Under the pieces are notes generated by a model that was given only the letters and a program-made list of their open reading frames with translations, was not told the origin of the DNA and did no database searches. A stretch of 64,000 nucleotides of DNA from the NCBI GenBank assembly GCA_900642245.1, contig CAAAJI010000003.1, positions 424,112-488,111 of the forward strand, given 5' to 3'. Made by a program: the position numbers and the translations under genes. This stretch comes from Fragilaria radians. Lineage: Eukaryota; Bacillariophyta; Fragilariophyceae; Fragilariales; Fragilariaceae. Position 1 is the first letter of the stretch; each line of letters opens with the position of its first letter. Positions 22,401 to 33,951 of the stretch are shown piece after piece.

Positions 22401-25400
22401 GTTAGGCATACTTCAATAGTTTCTGCAGCATTCTCAGCCGCATGTTCCAGCTCTTCATCGGATGCGATGGATAGCAGTGCTCCGACACTTCCATTTGCAG
22501 ATTCCATAGCAGTTGAAAAAGCAGCAAGAGCAGGTCCCCATGTGACTTCAAACATTGGCGCAACGTACTCATCTCGAAGTCCTGTATCCTCAGTCCTGAC
22601 ATAACGCATAGAACGCGGTTTCCCATTTGTTGAGCGATACCTGACAGCGTTTTTGCTTCCGCCGTCTCCTTCCTTACATGATGTATTGTTACGCTTTCTA
22701 CGAAGTAACGACTCAGTTGTTCGAACAATCTGGTCACGCTCCTTTTGAAAGTTGTTTTCTCGATTTTTGTCCAAATCTTCGTAATGGCTGTTAAAAAAGA
22801 CAGCAGGACTCAGTGCCGTCTGGATACTGGTTCCTGAATCTAATCCTCCGCCGTATTTAAGTCGAGCTTCGTCGTCTTCTTTGAGACTAATGGGATCTTT
22901 CTTAATACGATCGAAAATCGAAATCAACATTTCCTCCGGTAAATCTTGTCCATCGCAAATACCACGGTTATTGCGAATAAAACCTTCTTTCGTCATCCTT
23001 CTCTCCTCCTTTATGGCGGGATTGTGAAGGTCTGTGTTGAGCATAATTATGGAAAATGCCAATATGAATGCTGCATCAGCGTTCGGAAAAACATTTGGAT
23101 TTTGCTCAGTAAATCGCTCTGCAAATTTTTCCATTATTCGATCAATCTTGAATAATTTATGGTATGTGAGCAAAACAAAAGCGAGCATTATGAAGACATC
23201 GACTATGATTAGAGACACACCTTTTGAGCTTCTCCAGGTAACCGAAATCCACTTAAAAAGTATTTAATAGCATCATCAAAGACAAGGCCTTCAAAGTCAA
23301 ACATAGTGGCATACTCATGAAGCACTTTAAGGGCGAACCCATTCTGATAAGCCGGTTCGCGACCAAGAAATTCTCCAATTTGAGTCTTGTCAAAAAAATC
23401 TTTATTCTTGAGTAAATACTTTGCAACTTCCATTGCATCATTACCATCAATGTGACCACATTGATGGGCATATTTTATACCCGAGGAAGGTTTTTGGTTA
23501 AATCGAAGGATGGCTTCAGATTCTTCTGCGCGTCGCTTCTTTTTAGAATCATAAATTTCCACCAGAGTCCTTTCATCTTCACCATTTGATTTCTTTTCAG
23601 GAGTTTCTGATGTATTACTCTCGCCCGAGATCGGAATTGACTTTCCATGTTTCATGGGCTCTACAATACTAGCGTGAAGGCTTGCCAAGACATGTCGTAA
23701 AGCACGCATCGCTTCCAGTCGGAGCTCACGACTTTCAATCCGCAACCTTTCCATTCGCGCTGCTCCGGCACCAGCCACAAATGACATGCTAGATATTGTT
23801 CCTTCGTCTTGAATTCCATTTTTAGCCACTCGACTTAGTGTATTTACAATTCGATGAAAAAGATCAACTGCGCTCAAGTCACAATCGTAGTTTAGAAATA
23901 TCTCAGCGAGTGTCTGTGGGTCAGAACAAATCTCCTCGAACAAAACAACTACTAGGTTTTTATGCTCGAGTGTTGAGTGCTTTGAATCAAGGATCACAAA
24001 AAAGACATTGGTCACAAAGGCTTCAATCTCTGTCTTTAAATGCGAACGGAAATTCCGAATAATTGGCACAAAGAGCCTTAGGGATAAATTTACCACAGTG
24101 GTATTTTCAGACATGCAATTCTTGAGTAACGAAACACAGAGATAATTTCGAATAGCGTACTGAAACTGTGGACCTGAATGACGAAGGAAATTTCCTGACA
24201 TGTCTGTATTTTGCAATACGTACAAAAGAAGTTCAAGAGCAAGAATCTTACTTTCTAATGCGGGGTGAATCGGGTGGACTGTCACGGTTTGAATTTTATC
24301 GTGGGAAAGTCCATCAACGTTGTGCTTTGCTGGTGTCGAAGATTCCTGAACACCTCCGTCCCATGCTGCAGAAGACCCTGTAATACTCAGCCCAGAATGT
24401 CCACTTTCAGGTAAATTCCTCATGGACAGCTTACAAAGCGAGCGTAGTACCAAAAATGCATCGCGATGGTTATTCGAAGGGAATCCTTCCGATAAATCAC
24501 TACCTTTACTAGTTGACATCCTGCGAAAAACGTTAGAAACAAGTTGCTGCAGTGATGCTCGAGCAGTTGTCTTGTTTGCTTCTGACTCGGTCGTCAGGAA
24601 TATATGATAGAGAACACGAATTGCTTGTAATAAATGCTGTCCTTTCAATAATGACTCTCCTTTTGAGGTGTTCCTGCATCCTGTTGTTAACAAAAACTTT
24701 AACGATGCTAATTCTGCTCTTTCTTTCGACAAATCCGTGACAATGACACTTTCAACCATAATTTGAACTGCGGGAAGTCTGTGACGAGACAGAATTAAGT
24801 CGACATCATCAAGACAACCGTGAGCAACTATTGACGTTGCGGTGTCCATCGCAAAGGCCAGGAGCTCGACGGATTTCGGATCTTTCCCTTCGAGACTTTG
24901 TGAAGCATGACACCAAACGCTAAGTAAATGACAAAACGACGCAATGGCAAGACGAGCTTTTTCCATGCTATCCCCTGAGCCTCCTAAAACTGATTCAACA
25001 ACAATGTCAGACTCTTCGTATGAAGCCAACGCTTCAGCTTGTGGTAGAATAATCATCATGAGGTCGGAATAAGGCGTCAAAGAAACTTTATTTTCTTGAG
25101 AAGAAGTTCCAAAGAGGTACCTTAAAATACTCTTGGGTTTAGTTCCGCCATACTCTTGGGGAATGTGGGCCCTAGTTTTGTTGGCAAATTTTCTGAGGAG
25201 ACGAAGAGAAGCATCCGAATTTGGAATTGGGGTTTCTTCCGAAATGACACTGATTCTTGACGGAGGGATACCTAGTGAAGTTTCAGTCACATTATTCACT
25301 TCATTCGCTTCAAAGTCAGACATCATGTGAAATTCTTCTTTTGTTCTTCGTTTTGATGTTGTAGATTTCCTAGTTGACTTGTTTCTTACCTCACTTCTGG

Positions 25401-25710
25401 TTGATGATTTATCAGATCGGGATAGTGGAATCAAGTTAGTGTCATCGACATTCTCTGATATCTTCTTCATACCTGAGATGGAACCAGTTTTTCGCACATT
25501 GCCGGCTACCACATCTGGAATGGATTCATCATCATCTACACGTACAAACTCAGTATGACTCTGCGTAGAAACGTCTATGTTGGATCTTTCAGGATTGAGC
25601 AATGACTTATCAATCGACGAGGAATCAGATATAATCGACCCATCAGGGTGTACTACATCGAGGGTATCACCATTAAGGGCTTCACCCTTAACAGATCCGT
25701 GCTCTGTCAT
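19476..25710 (-). CDS. BIG-type Sec7 ARF guanine-nucleotide exchange factor
   Basis: Three exons, 25710-23221, 23146-19986 and 19923-19476, joined across GT..AG introns of 74 and 62 nt, give 2,032 aa. It loads ARF GTPases with GTP at the trans-Golgi or endosomes to start coat recruitment. The order matches the BIG family: a Ser-rich start, the DCB region from about residue 200, HUS with its NYDCD box, the Sec7 domain from about residue 740, then long helical HDS domains. In Sec7 the catalytic glutamate finger is Glu827 in FRLPGEAQK, and exon 2 continues exactly with IDRIMEKFAERF, so the first splice is secure. The second splice restores the frame from SSP into PNYIENAIYG. An acidic Glu/Asp-rich insert follows Sec7. 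The ATG at 25710 begins a plausible N-terminus; an extra upstream exon cannot be excluded. Confidence 0.93.
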
Positions 25711-26915
25711 GGTCTCCCAAGAATTGATTGTATCAGATCTGGTGAAATGTATGACCCAATGAGTTTATAGATTCCACACTACATGAGTAATTCACTCAAA
25801 AGACGACAGTACAAGTAAGGAGTTAGGGATGAGGATCTAGAAATCCTCATCCTTTTTGAACAAATTTTCATTGGAGAATGTGCCAACTCATCTTACTGCC
25901 TACTCTACTTTTATACTTATATCCTGCTGTTATCTAAAAAGAGTTTGCCAATATCTTGCTTCTGCTTACCCTATGCATGAACGTATATGCCACGCATGAA
26001 GTGCTCAGAATGTACGAACTATCTTTATTGAAGCACAGTTGTTTCTCGCTGAATAAATTTTATCATCCATCACTCGTAAAGGGATAGAACTCCATTTCGG
26101 TCTCTTTGGCCTTACTTCAGGAACTCCTGTTGGCATACATTTTTATATCTTTAGCTATACATCTGAAAGCTTCGTTTAGGAACCTTTTAATTCACCCACA
26201 ATTTTCCTTTGATTTCTGTGAGGGTTCACTCTTTTGGACGAAGAAATAAATGAGTTGACATCTCATTAGCTTGCTCTCAAGATATCAATTTTTCCTAGTT
26301 TGCAAGATCTATTGCGTAGGGACGATGAGATGTTAAAGTTTTAGGATACTGATCAGTGGTTCTTGCTTTCGAAATTACATTTATAGAGCAGTCCTAGTTG
26401 ACCATGCAAAATTTTCACCAATCTTGTCTCTACGATACTCCTGGATTCATGCTTTGCGATTTTTGTATCTTTTCGATTTTATCAAGTCTTAGAACTTCTC
26501 TCAAAGAAAACTGCTTGACCCTTCTCAAGAGATGTTTATCAGCTCTCTTGAAGAATTAGATCTTGTTCCTAAAACTTCTTCCCAAATGTTTAGATAAGTG
26601 TCTTCAACTTCTTCATAAGGACAAGTCGGTGGTCAATAAGGACAAGCTAGTTTAGCCTTTAGACTCTTTTGCTAATTGAGGGCTAACTCCTTAATTAGAT
26701 CTGTATATAGATCATTATAATAGCCGTCCTAGATTGGATACGGTGCTGGATTGTATAGTGAAACTTTCCATTAATACTAACAATATTTAATCCTAAGTCG
26801 GATACCCCTGCTCAACTTTGTTCTATCATCGCTTAACGACACTACAGGATCAATGAATTTCAGGTGCTTTGGGACTCCAGATCAGCCTGCAGATGCCAAT
26901 CAAGCATTGACACGG

Positions 26916-26935
26916 CCAAAATTTTGAAATTTTGG
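26916..26935. repeat. Near-palindrome, 9-bp arms
   Basis: CCAAAATTT and AAATTTTGG face each other across two bases. It marks the left side of the GC-richer block that follows and could be a decayed insertion boundary or a protein-binding site. Confidence 0.4.
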
Positions 26936-27219
26936 AAGAAGGCCTTGTCACTTTTTGATAGAATGGAGTAGGACTCGGGAAAGTAAGTCATTGGGACTAG
27001 CCGTAAAACAAAATCAAATTGTTAACAACAGGTGCTTGTGGCTGAGAGACAAGGCTTACAGAGCAATTAATGGTTATTCAATGGAGGCTGGGATGAGGAA
27101 AAGAGTGGTAAACGGGGTCTTAATGAGTCGTAATTTTCCGGTCATAAATTTGAATATTTGGAGAATAGCAACATAAATAGCACCTCCTGTTTACGTTACA
27201 TTGCAGCAGGGCGTGTAAA

Positions 27220-27580
27220 GAAGAGGTGATTCAGGGGAGGCGGCGGGATTTGAATTGTTTGCGGCTCCCTTTATGTCCTAACCCAATGTCATCACATGAT
27301 CTCTGGGAGGAGTACCAAAACGGTCCTGCTGGCAGAAAGCCAGCAAGGGTAATAACATATCGGGAGCAAACAAGGCAACGCATAAGTCTTATTGACAAAA
27401 AGTGGTGAGGGATCTGATTTAGGGCTAATGCGACAGGGTTTGACAGCAATTGCTGCCATCTTCATGGAGCACAGGTGCGGTGAAATTCAACAAACAGCAT
27501 CTACGGCTTAATCCTAATTTAAGTTGTTAGGTGTGAGATAAGGAGGTGATTGAGGTGAGGTGGTGGGATCTGAATTATCG
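27220..27580. repeat. Block with degenerate direct repeats and hairpins
   Basis: A segment of about 45 bp at 27220-27260 recurs at 27530-27577 at roughly 80 percent identity by eye (shared core GAGGTGATT then GGCGGGATTTGAATT or GGTGGGATCTGAATT). A shorter third match, GGTGAGGGATCTGATTT, is at 27404-27420. Between them are a hairpin with 7-bp arms (TGCTGGC and GCCAGCA, 27327-27345) and the palindrome CAGCAATTGCTG (27444-27455). The block is richer in G and C than its surroundings, suggesting an old non-autonomous element. Confidence 0.4.
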
Positions 27581-30048
27581 AAGCGATATTAAACAAAATT
27601 AAACTTTTTTCGTAATTTCATCTCATTTTTTCGACTTTGTGAAATTATGTTAGCTTCACATACGATAGTTTTGTACTACGGAGCTGCGCGTTGTATTTAG
27701 AGTCGCGTGGCTTCCAGGTATCTCCGTGATAATCCCAATTCATTAAGGATTTACAAGAAATCTATCAAGGATCTTTCACCCGTACGTGAAGATGGTAGAT
27801 TCAATGACTTGCCTAATGGAAAAGACATCTCCGAATTCAAGGATTTCTAATTTTTTTCACTCTGAAATCTTTCGAGTGATCCCTTTCCTTAGTTTCTCAG
27901 CTCCCAACGTAATATTTTTGAGGTACAGGTGCCAAAGTTAATGTCTTTAGTACTTCTTGAGTACTACTTTATCTATACAAATTTAGAATTACTCTCTGAC
28001 TACACACATACTTTAAATTTCTTTTTCCTTCAATCTTTCCCAACATTTGACAAATGAAAAAAAAGCATGTAATACTAGTAATTGGCGCTTGCGTTGCTAT
28101 GTCATATGTGCTTGATGCATAAATGGAATAACAGCATTGCTATTATCTAGATATAACATCTGAGTGTAAAACATTGTTCACTACATGATAAACTAATGCT
28201 GAAACTTTATTGGATCCTGAGACTTCCTTGGACTTATCTGAGTCCTTCCTTCTTGACGAGGAATCACAATTGGATGAAGGTTCTTGTGACTGATTTTTAT
28301 CCTTATAAATGCTCGTATAAACTGAAATTAACGGCTGAAAAAAGTTTAATTGTATCTGGCTATCATCAGAACAACAGATAATTATGGGTAGTATGCATTT
28401 ATGAGGTTTCGGGGCATGGTTAGAAGATTAAATTTGATATCTTTTGGAAAAATGCATTTAACATATTGTTTTGATTAAAATGGCATACTTTTCGTGACAT
28501 AATTGTAATACGATGAGGGAAGTTACGGCAGAAGCTCAATCGGATACTCTCCAGCATCAATATCCGTTCAGAAAGTCAGAGTAGAAGGCTCTTTGAAAAG
28601 AAGACTTTCTTTTTTGCTTGATGGTTTATGAATCTACGCTTAATTGTTTGGATGGAGGTTGGCTATAATTTGATGTATGTTTATGGTTTTAAATGTAAAA
28701 GATCTAAGGTTACTGGTCGCGACATCGCTTGCTGATTTTTATGGTTTTGACTATGCTCGGTTACTGCTTGGTATAAGCTTTGTGGGTTGGTGGTTGGAAG
28801 CATGGAATTTGGATTATGTAAGGATGTTATTTAGTTATGTGCAGTTATTCAAGTTTATGTAATGATTCAGCTTAAGGAATGTAAAATCTTTCGTTAGACT
28901 TAAGAGTAGTTTGGATGTCCGAGAATTCACGATATGAACTATTTTTGTCAACGATCAAAAAAGTGAAGATAAATAGAGTTCGAAACTTGACACAGAATTA
29001 AATATTTGTAGTTAAAACAATAAGCGTATGAGATATGACATCAATTAGTAAAGTCGAGGTATGAAGGTTCAGATAAAGAAGAGTTCCACGGAATCATTTA
29101 AAGTTTGAAGTAAGGAAGACAAGTTATATATTGACATCAAATATGGTGAGTTTGAGGTAAGAAACATTAAGATGAAAAAGGATAAAAGGAGTGATTTTTA
29201 ATTAGAGTATGAAATATGTATCAGATGGTATATGTCCCGAAGTGCAATCTCTTTCTTGATCTCTACATGTAGAGTACTGGCAATTTCTCCTCTAAACTTG
29301 ATGTTCACAGACTTATGCTCATGTGAGAGGTTAAAATGATGTGAGACTTAATTTGAATCTCTTGCTTCTTATATCTTGGATCAATTTGAGCCACCCGATT
29401 GTTTACTTAGTTGATCTTATTACACCAGAGTTCAGGGTCACGCCTAATGCCATCTAATCTGCACCTAACAAATACAATCTCAAGATCTGGAAGGTTCTCT
29501 TCTTCATCACATTGCAGTGTTCCATTAGACCACAAGGTATGTCAACAAGCTTGAAGAAAGATTAGTCCGTGCATTTTGGGAAGATACATTCTTGCTTTTA
29601 TGGGGATTGCGCTATCGTCTCATTGTGCAATGCTTGGGTGTTCCCTAATTTTTATTGACCGCAAATAATTGAGTAAATTTAGTATTTAGTTCAAGGCCAT
29701 TAGGGATGCATAGGTTTGTGATGACAATACAGAAAAGACTTTACCTTACATTTAGCATTTACAATTCAGTCAGAAATGGCAACTTAGCTATTGTTCTAAT
29801 CTAAGTTTCAGCACATCTGTCTCCTAGAAAACTCATTATCGAACTTGATCATCTCGTTAACTGTTGAGCCGAATGGACACTAAGTATGTTGTTGATGGCC
29901 TCCATCACTCAGCTGTTCATCCCGGTTGTTTCGTGACGTCGCACTTTTCAACCAAGTAAAAATGTCGAACCTTCATATGCAAGTGCAAGGGCATTACTGC
30001 CTTAAGTATTCTCATGACATCACCAAATATTTACCGGGGCGTCATGTC

Positions 30049-30058
30049 GTGTTAACAC
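30049..30058. promoter_or_regulatory. Palindrome GTGTTAACAC upstream of the ACBP gene
   Basis: A perfect 10-bp palindrome ending 66 nt before the start codon of the acyl-CoA-binding protein. It shares the GTTAAC centre with the palindrome in the divergent promoter at 6628-6650. Perfect 10-mers are expected about once per kb, so this may be chance. Confidence 0.2.
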
Positions 30059-30124
30059 TAGCCTCGTCAAGTACAGTTTTCCGAATCCTCAAAGTCTCTC
30101 CCAAATCTTAGCTGGTTGGTTATC

Positions 30125-31377
30125 ATGACGGGAAATGGAGACGTTTCAGCTGCATCATCATTTCGTGCGAAAGTAAACTTAATGAAGTCATGGAAACCTG
30201 AAAATCCTCCTTCGGTATGTGAAAGCATGCGTTCCATCACTATGAAGATTTATCATCGAATTTCGTGATTTTCGATTGAAGAATATTGTACCCTGGTATA
30301 TTCAGTAATTCAAACATGTATTCATCATCCTTTTCATAGTCAAGTTTTACCGAATGCATTCTGAATTTCTTCTCTCAACTCACTCCTGTTCAGAATCGCG
30401 ATCGCTTGGAACTCTACGCACTCCATAAGCAGGCAATTAGTGGAGATGCTCCTAACTCTTTCCCTTCAGATAGTTCCGTAGCCGAAAAGGCTCGTTATCA
30501 GGCATGGAAGTCAAAGAGAGGTATTAGTACAAACGAAGCAATGGCTTCTTATGTGGCCGAATGTGATCGTCAAATACGTGTTTATGGCAGTGCATCACCA
30601 CCCCCGACGCCAAATACTACACCTAACAACAGTAATGATATGAATAATTCTTCCGCTTCCGCTGCTCCACATCTTACACATGATTCCGTACCTCGGGGTA
30701 TTGCAGCTATTCCACTTCTTTGTGCTGCTGTAGCTGAATCACGTATTGCTTACTTGCGTCGGCTCTCGAGAACAAATACCAATGCTTGGTGGTCTCGACA
30801 AGAACCTCTCTGCGGGACTCCTGGAACTATCACAAGTTTACCCGAAGCATTGTTACTATCCGTTGCCACATTAGTAGAGAAAATTTCTCTTTCGAACAAC
30901 ATTTTACCACTTCCACAAAATATTGTCCAAAGTTTCTTCTGGCCCCTGCACAACATCAGTCTTGCTTCATGGATACTCTTGATTCTCATTCTCACTACGA
31001 CTTCATCGGCAATAACTTTGGGAACAACTTTACTCCTGGGCACTCGTCGAACTGGACGCACCTTAATTGGAATCTGGTTGGAAGAAATCCAGCCTGCTGC
31101 CGCTGCGGTACAAGTCTTATGCGGAACACATCAGCCTATCTCTGTTCGTTTGCAGGGATTATGGTTGTTGCCTTACACAACTCTTGTACAAGGATTGTGC
31201 ATCGGAACCATTCAACCTTTAGCTGGGCCTCTCATGACTAGCGTAGTTTACATTTTCCTCATGGGAGCCACATGGTGGTATTGGTTCCTAGTCATTCCTA
31301 TTATTCAGGGAGGAACTTACGTTATGGCATTCTGGAGTGGATTTTGTTTTGCTTTGATTGAAGTAGCAGGAATATAA
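30125..31377 (+). CDS. Acyl-CoA-binding protein with a multi-pass membrane tail
   Basis: Exons 30125-30214 and 30394-31377, with a 179-nt GT..AG intron, give 357 aa. The splice joins MKSWKPENPPS to NRDRLELYALHKQA and rebuilds the first helices of the ACBP fold, which would otherwise lack a start. The ACBP domain covers about residues 13-95. Ligand residues are mostly kept: Tyr38 and Lys42 in LYALHKQA, Arg in place of the usual Lys at the A(K)W site (ARYQAW), and Tyr83 in AMASYV. A Pro/Asn/Ser linker follows, then about three hydrophobic helices near 220-245, 310-334 and 336-354. ACBPs bind long-chain acyl-CoA esters; the tail should fix this one to a membrane, perhaps the ER or plastid-ER. 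The first intron is long compared with others in the window. Confidence 0.87.
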
Positions 31378-32632
31378 AACTCTTAAAGGTATCGAGTAAA
31401 TAAATCATATGATTTGAATTTCATAGACAACAAAGATTCTGGAAAGAAATGATATACTAAGTATTAGTAAATTATTGTGTTTACATACCATCTAATCATT
31501 TAAAATTACCTCTGCGATCGTAATTATTGTATGATCAATGTCGCAGAGACCATATATATTAGTAGATGGATTCTTAAAAAGCTTGAAAATGACTATTGTT
31601 ACCATTTCGGAAGAGAAAGAAGTTTAAGAGTATCATGTAATTTAGGACTAATTCGATGAATTTCAATTTCCATAAATGCTATCCTATTGTTCGTTAACAA
31701 ATAATTGCAGAAAAAGCTTTTTAGATGCATGTTATTAATAAAGCATCTAATCAAACCAGGTAATCTGCAGTTGACTTTATCCATTGACATGGGAACCAAT
31801 AAGTGAAAAATTACTATTGACATGTTGGAAGAGGCTGTGAACAGGATACATAATTTCTGTTGGAGATTAACTCGTCACAAGATACTCAAAGATGCCGAAA
31901 TGTATCCCTCCCCTATGTATTGCAGCACTATCGTGCGCATGCTTTTATGAAGAAATAACCTGAGTATTCATCATGACCAAGAGTTACGCCAATAGCCAGA
32001 AAACTAAGAATGCAAATATTTCAACTTGCTTTGTCCACAGAATGGTGGTTGAAATTGAATATGCGAAGAAGCAACATGCTTATAGAAGGAATGCCAAATA
32101 TTGATCTAGATCGAACACTACCTCTGTACTCCTAAGGACATAATTATGATCTACTAAACAGGGAGAAGGTGAAAATCAATTATTCAGTATGTATTGCTCT
32201 ATCCTTGAAGAAGTAAAAAGAAGTTTGTATAACTCAGCACTGCCTCTCAGTCTAGTGCGAACCATGAGATAGGACGAAATCATGGCTCTACTACTTTATT
32301 CCTAGATATCATCATGCAAGACACTTGTTTTGAAATACGTCATGGGATTTCATGCGTAATGCCATTCCACCAGTTTAGCTTTTGTTGCATACTTTTTCTA
32401 CATAATTATTTTTGAATATCTGTGGCCGTCGATCTACCGAATTCGTAAGTTGCCTAAGGTCGATTCTATGTATTGAGAAGATGTGAGCCAATAGTTTCTT
32501 TATTGTTAAAAGAACATGTTATATTATAAAATATTTCCTGCTAGATAAAAGTAAACTCTCAACGCTGACGCAAAAACGAAAGGTCTAGTCAAAATTGTGC
32601 CAAGAATTATTCTTGAGCTTCCTCGGAAACAA
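31378..32632. other. Intergenic, AT-rich
   Basis: About 1.25 kb between convergent genes. A 74-codon ATG frame on the minus strand (31823-31599) has a protein-like middle (MDKVNCRLPGLIRCFINN) but no recognisable family and is not called as a gene. Nothing else is seen. Confidence 0.5.
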
Positions 32633-33441
32633 TCATGAAATTGTGATGAATTGTTGATGTCTATGATCGGTAAGAGGCTTAGCCCGCAAGTCATCATCTG
32701 AATGAAGAGAGGATGATGACGGATCAGATGCGTAGGCTGAAAACAATAGTACTGAGAAAGCGGCGTAAACAATACTCAAAAACATACATGCCACAGCCAG
32801 CACGGTAGCTATTCGCTCAACTGCATACGGTATGTCTTCTTCGTCTTGATTTTCTCGATAGTCTTCCACCTTGAAAAAGTCAAATGGAAAGTCAGAATAA
32901 ATTATTGGACACACAACACTATGCGGAAAGAAAACAAATTACTTACCCGAAATTCTCCCAAAATAACGGCAACAAGTAATAGCAAATTAGCAAAGATGAC
33001 AACAGCTCCCCCAAAGATTCCAATTTTTAATCTATTTCGGTTCGGAAAACATGGCGCTATGTAGGCCCCCTTTAATGAAGTGAATCCCACGATTGCCGTG
33101 CTGCCATAGATCTGAAAAGCGATGGATAAAAACATGAAATAAACGCCAACAAAAGTGATCGCGCCGGATGAGGTTCGTGCAAGAATGGGATACCAGTTTA
33201 TCTCGTCATCCTTTGAATTTCGTTTCTCGTCTTGTGAATGTTCATCTTCCTTTAAAAAACGATTATTTGAAGAGTCACCATGTGACCTTTGAAGGTATCT
33301 GTAATGCGAATTGATTTGTATCAAAAATGCGATGGATGCCAAAAAGGCAACTAAGGTCAAAATGGTTGTTAATGTCCACGTAAACGCAAGAAGAGCTCGC
33401 TTTGAACCTATGAATGAGCCACAAATCGATGGTGTCGTCAT
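32633..33441 (-). CDS. Four-TM membrane protein of unknown function
   Basis: Exons 33441-32947 and 32869-32633 with a 77-nt GT..AG intron, phase 0, give 243 aa. The ATG at 33441 is used; the frame is open upstream to 33558 but without an ATG. Four hydrophobic segments follow: around FTWTLTTILTLVAFLASIAF, after INWYPILARTSS, around IFGGAVVIFANLLLLVAVIL, and, in exon 2, around IATVLAVACMFLSIVYAAF. An acidic/basic loop (LKEDEHSQDEKRNSKDDE) lies between TM1 and TM2, and the last 30 residues are polar and Ser/Asp-rich. The layout resembles MARVEL or tetraspan proteins, but no diagnostic motif is present. Whether a short upstream exon exists is uncertain. Confidence 0.7.
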
Positions 33442-33666
33442 GATGAAACTAACGAAAGTGGTAGTTAACAATAAACAAGCTATTGAATTTTCGTTGTTAG
33501 GTAATCGTGCAATTAAGTTAATTTCGTAACGGGTAAGATTCGAACCCCAACGACACACGTTACATTATTTATTCAGTATAGAGAAATATATCGCAGGGAG
33601 CGTATACTAGGGATAAGGATAACATACTTTCCTTACAAGTGCAAGAAAATAATACCATGTAATTTA

Positions 33667-33951
33667 GGGATTTGCTATTCGGGCTCCCCTGTTTTGCTAA
33701 TTGCCACCCCCCAAAGGGTCCACAGAAGGGAAACAGTTTATGACCCGCAAAGAAGGAAAATCTTATTTGAAGGGACATGCTATTACTCAAAACTTCAAGG
33801 GATATGATAGCGGGGAAAAAAGAGAGGTGTTCATTTGCCATCGTGCTGGTAACTACATAAGCCTCCGTTATGCCTAACCATAGGTCTAGCCCCTAACCCT
33901 AACACTCTGGGGGTGTCAATTAGCAAAACAGGGGAGGCCGAATAGCATCCT
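33667..33951. mobile_element. MITE-like element with 38-nt terminal inverted repeats
   Basis: Left arm 33674-33711 and right arm 33909-33946 are inverted copies differing at 2 of 38 positions (left arm begins GCTATTCGGGCTCCCCTG). The match continues loosely outward to AGGGATTT and ATCCTTA, consistent with a TA target duplication. The total is about 285 bp with no coding capacity, so it would be a non-autonomous DNA transposon mobilised in trans. The interior has two telomere-like CCCTAA units (about 33890-33902). Its G+C-rich ends stand out from the AT-rich gap. The high arm identity suggests it is fairly young. Confidence 0.8.

Larger units (their letters stand above)
25711..30124. other. 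Long gap with degenerate repeats
   Basis: About 4.4 kb with no intact gene. It holds a 20-bp near-palindrome at 26916-26935, a GC-richer block at about 26850-27580 with related direct repeats, a signal-peptide-like 22-codon frame at 28054-28122, an acidic open frame at 28192-28293, and the 14-bp palindrome CTCTACATGTAGAG at 29267-29280. At about 29350-29550 the minus strand has stop-interrupted protein-like runs. A graveyard of old inserted sequence is the best reading. Confidence 0.5.

Noticed and set aside
19476..25710. Three separate genes instead of one ARF-GEF
   Set aside because: GT..AG introns of 74 and 62 nt join the frames exactly within the conserved Sec7 motif and at the C-terminus.
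33530..33552. A GGGTTCGAATC-like sequence resembling a tRNA T-arm/B box on the minus strand
   Set aside because: No acceptor, D or anticodon stem can be formed around it, and it lies in the open frame just upstream of the four-TM protein.
33569..33841. A 90-codon minus-strand ORF
   Set aside because: It runs through the left arm of the MITE-like element and into flanking DNA; no coding signal.
33890..33902. Telomere-like CCCTAACCCTAA
   Set aside because: Only two units, inside the MITE-like element; not a telomere or an interstitial telomeric array.
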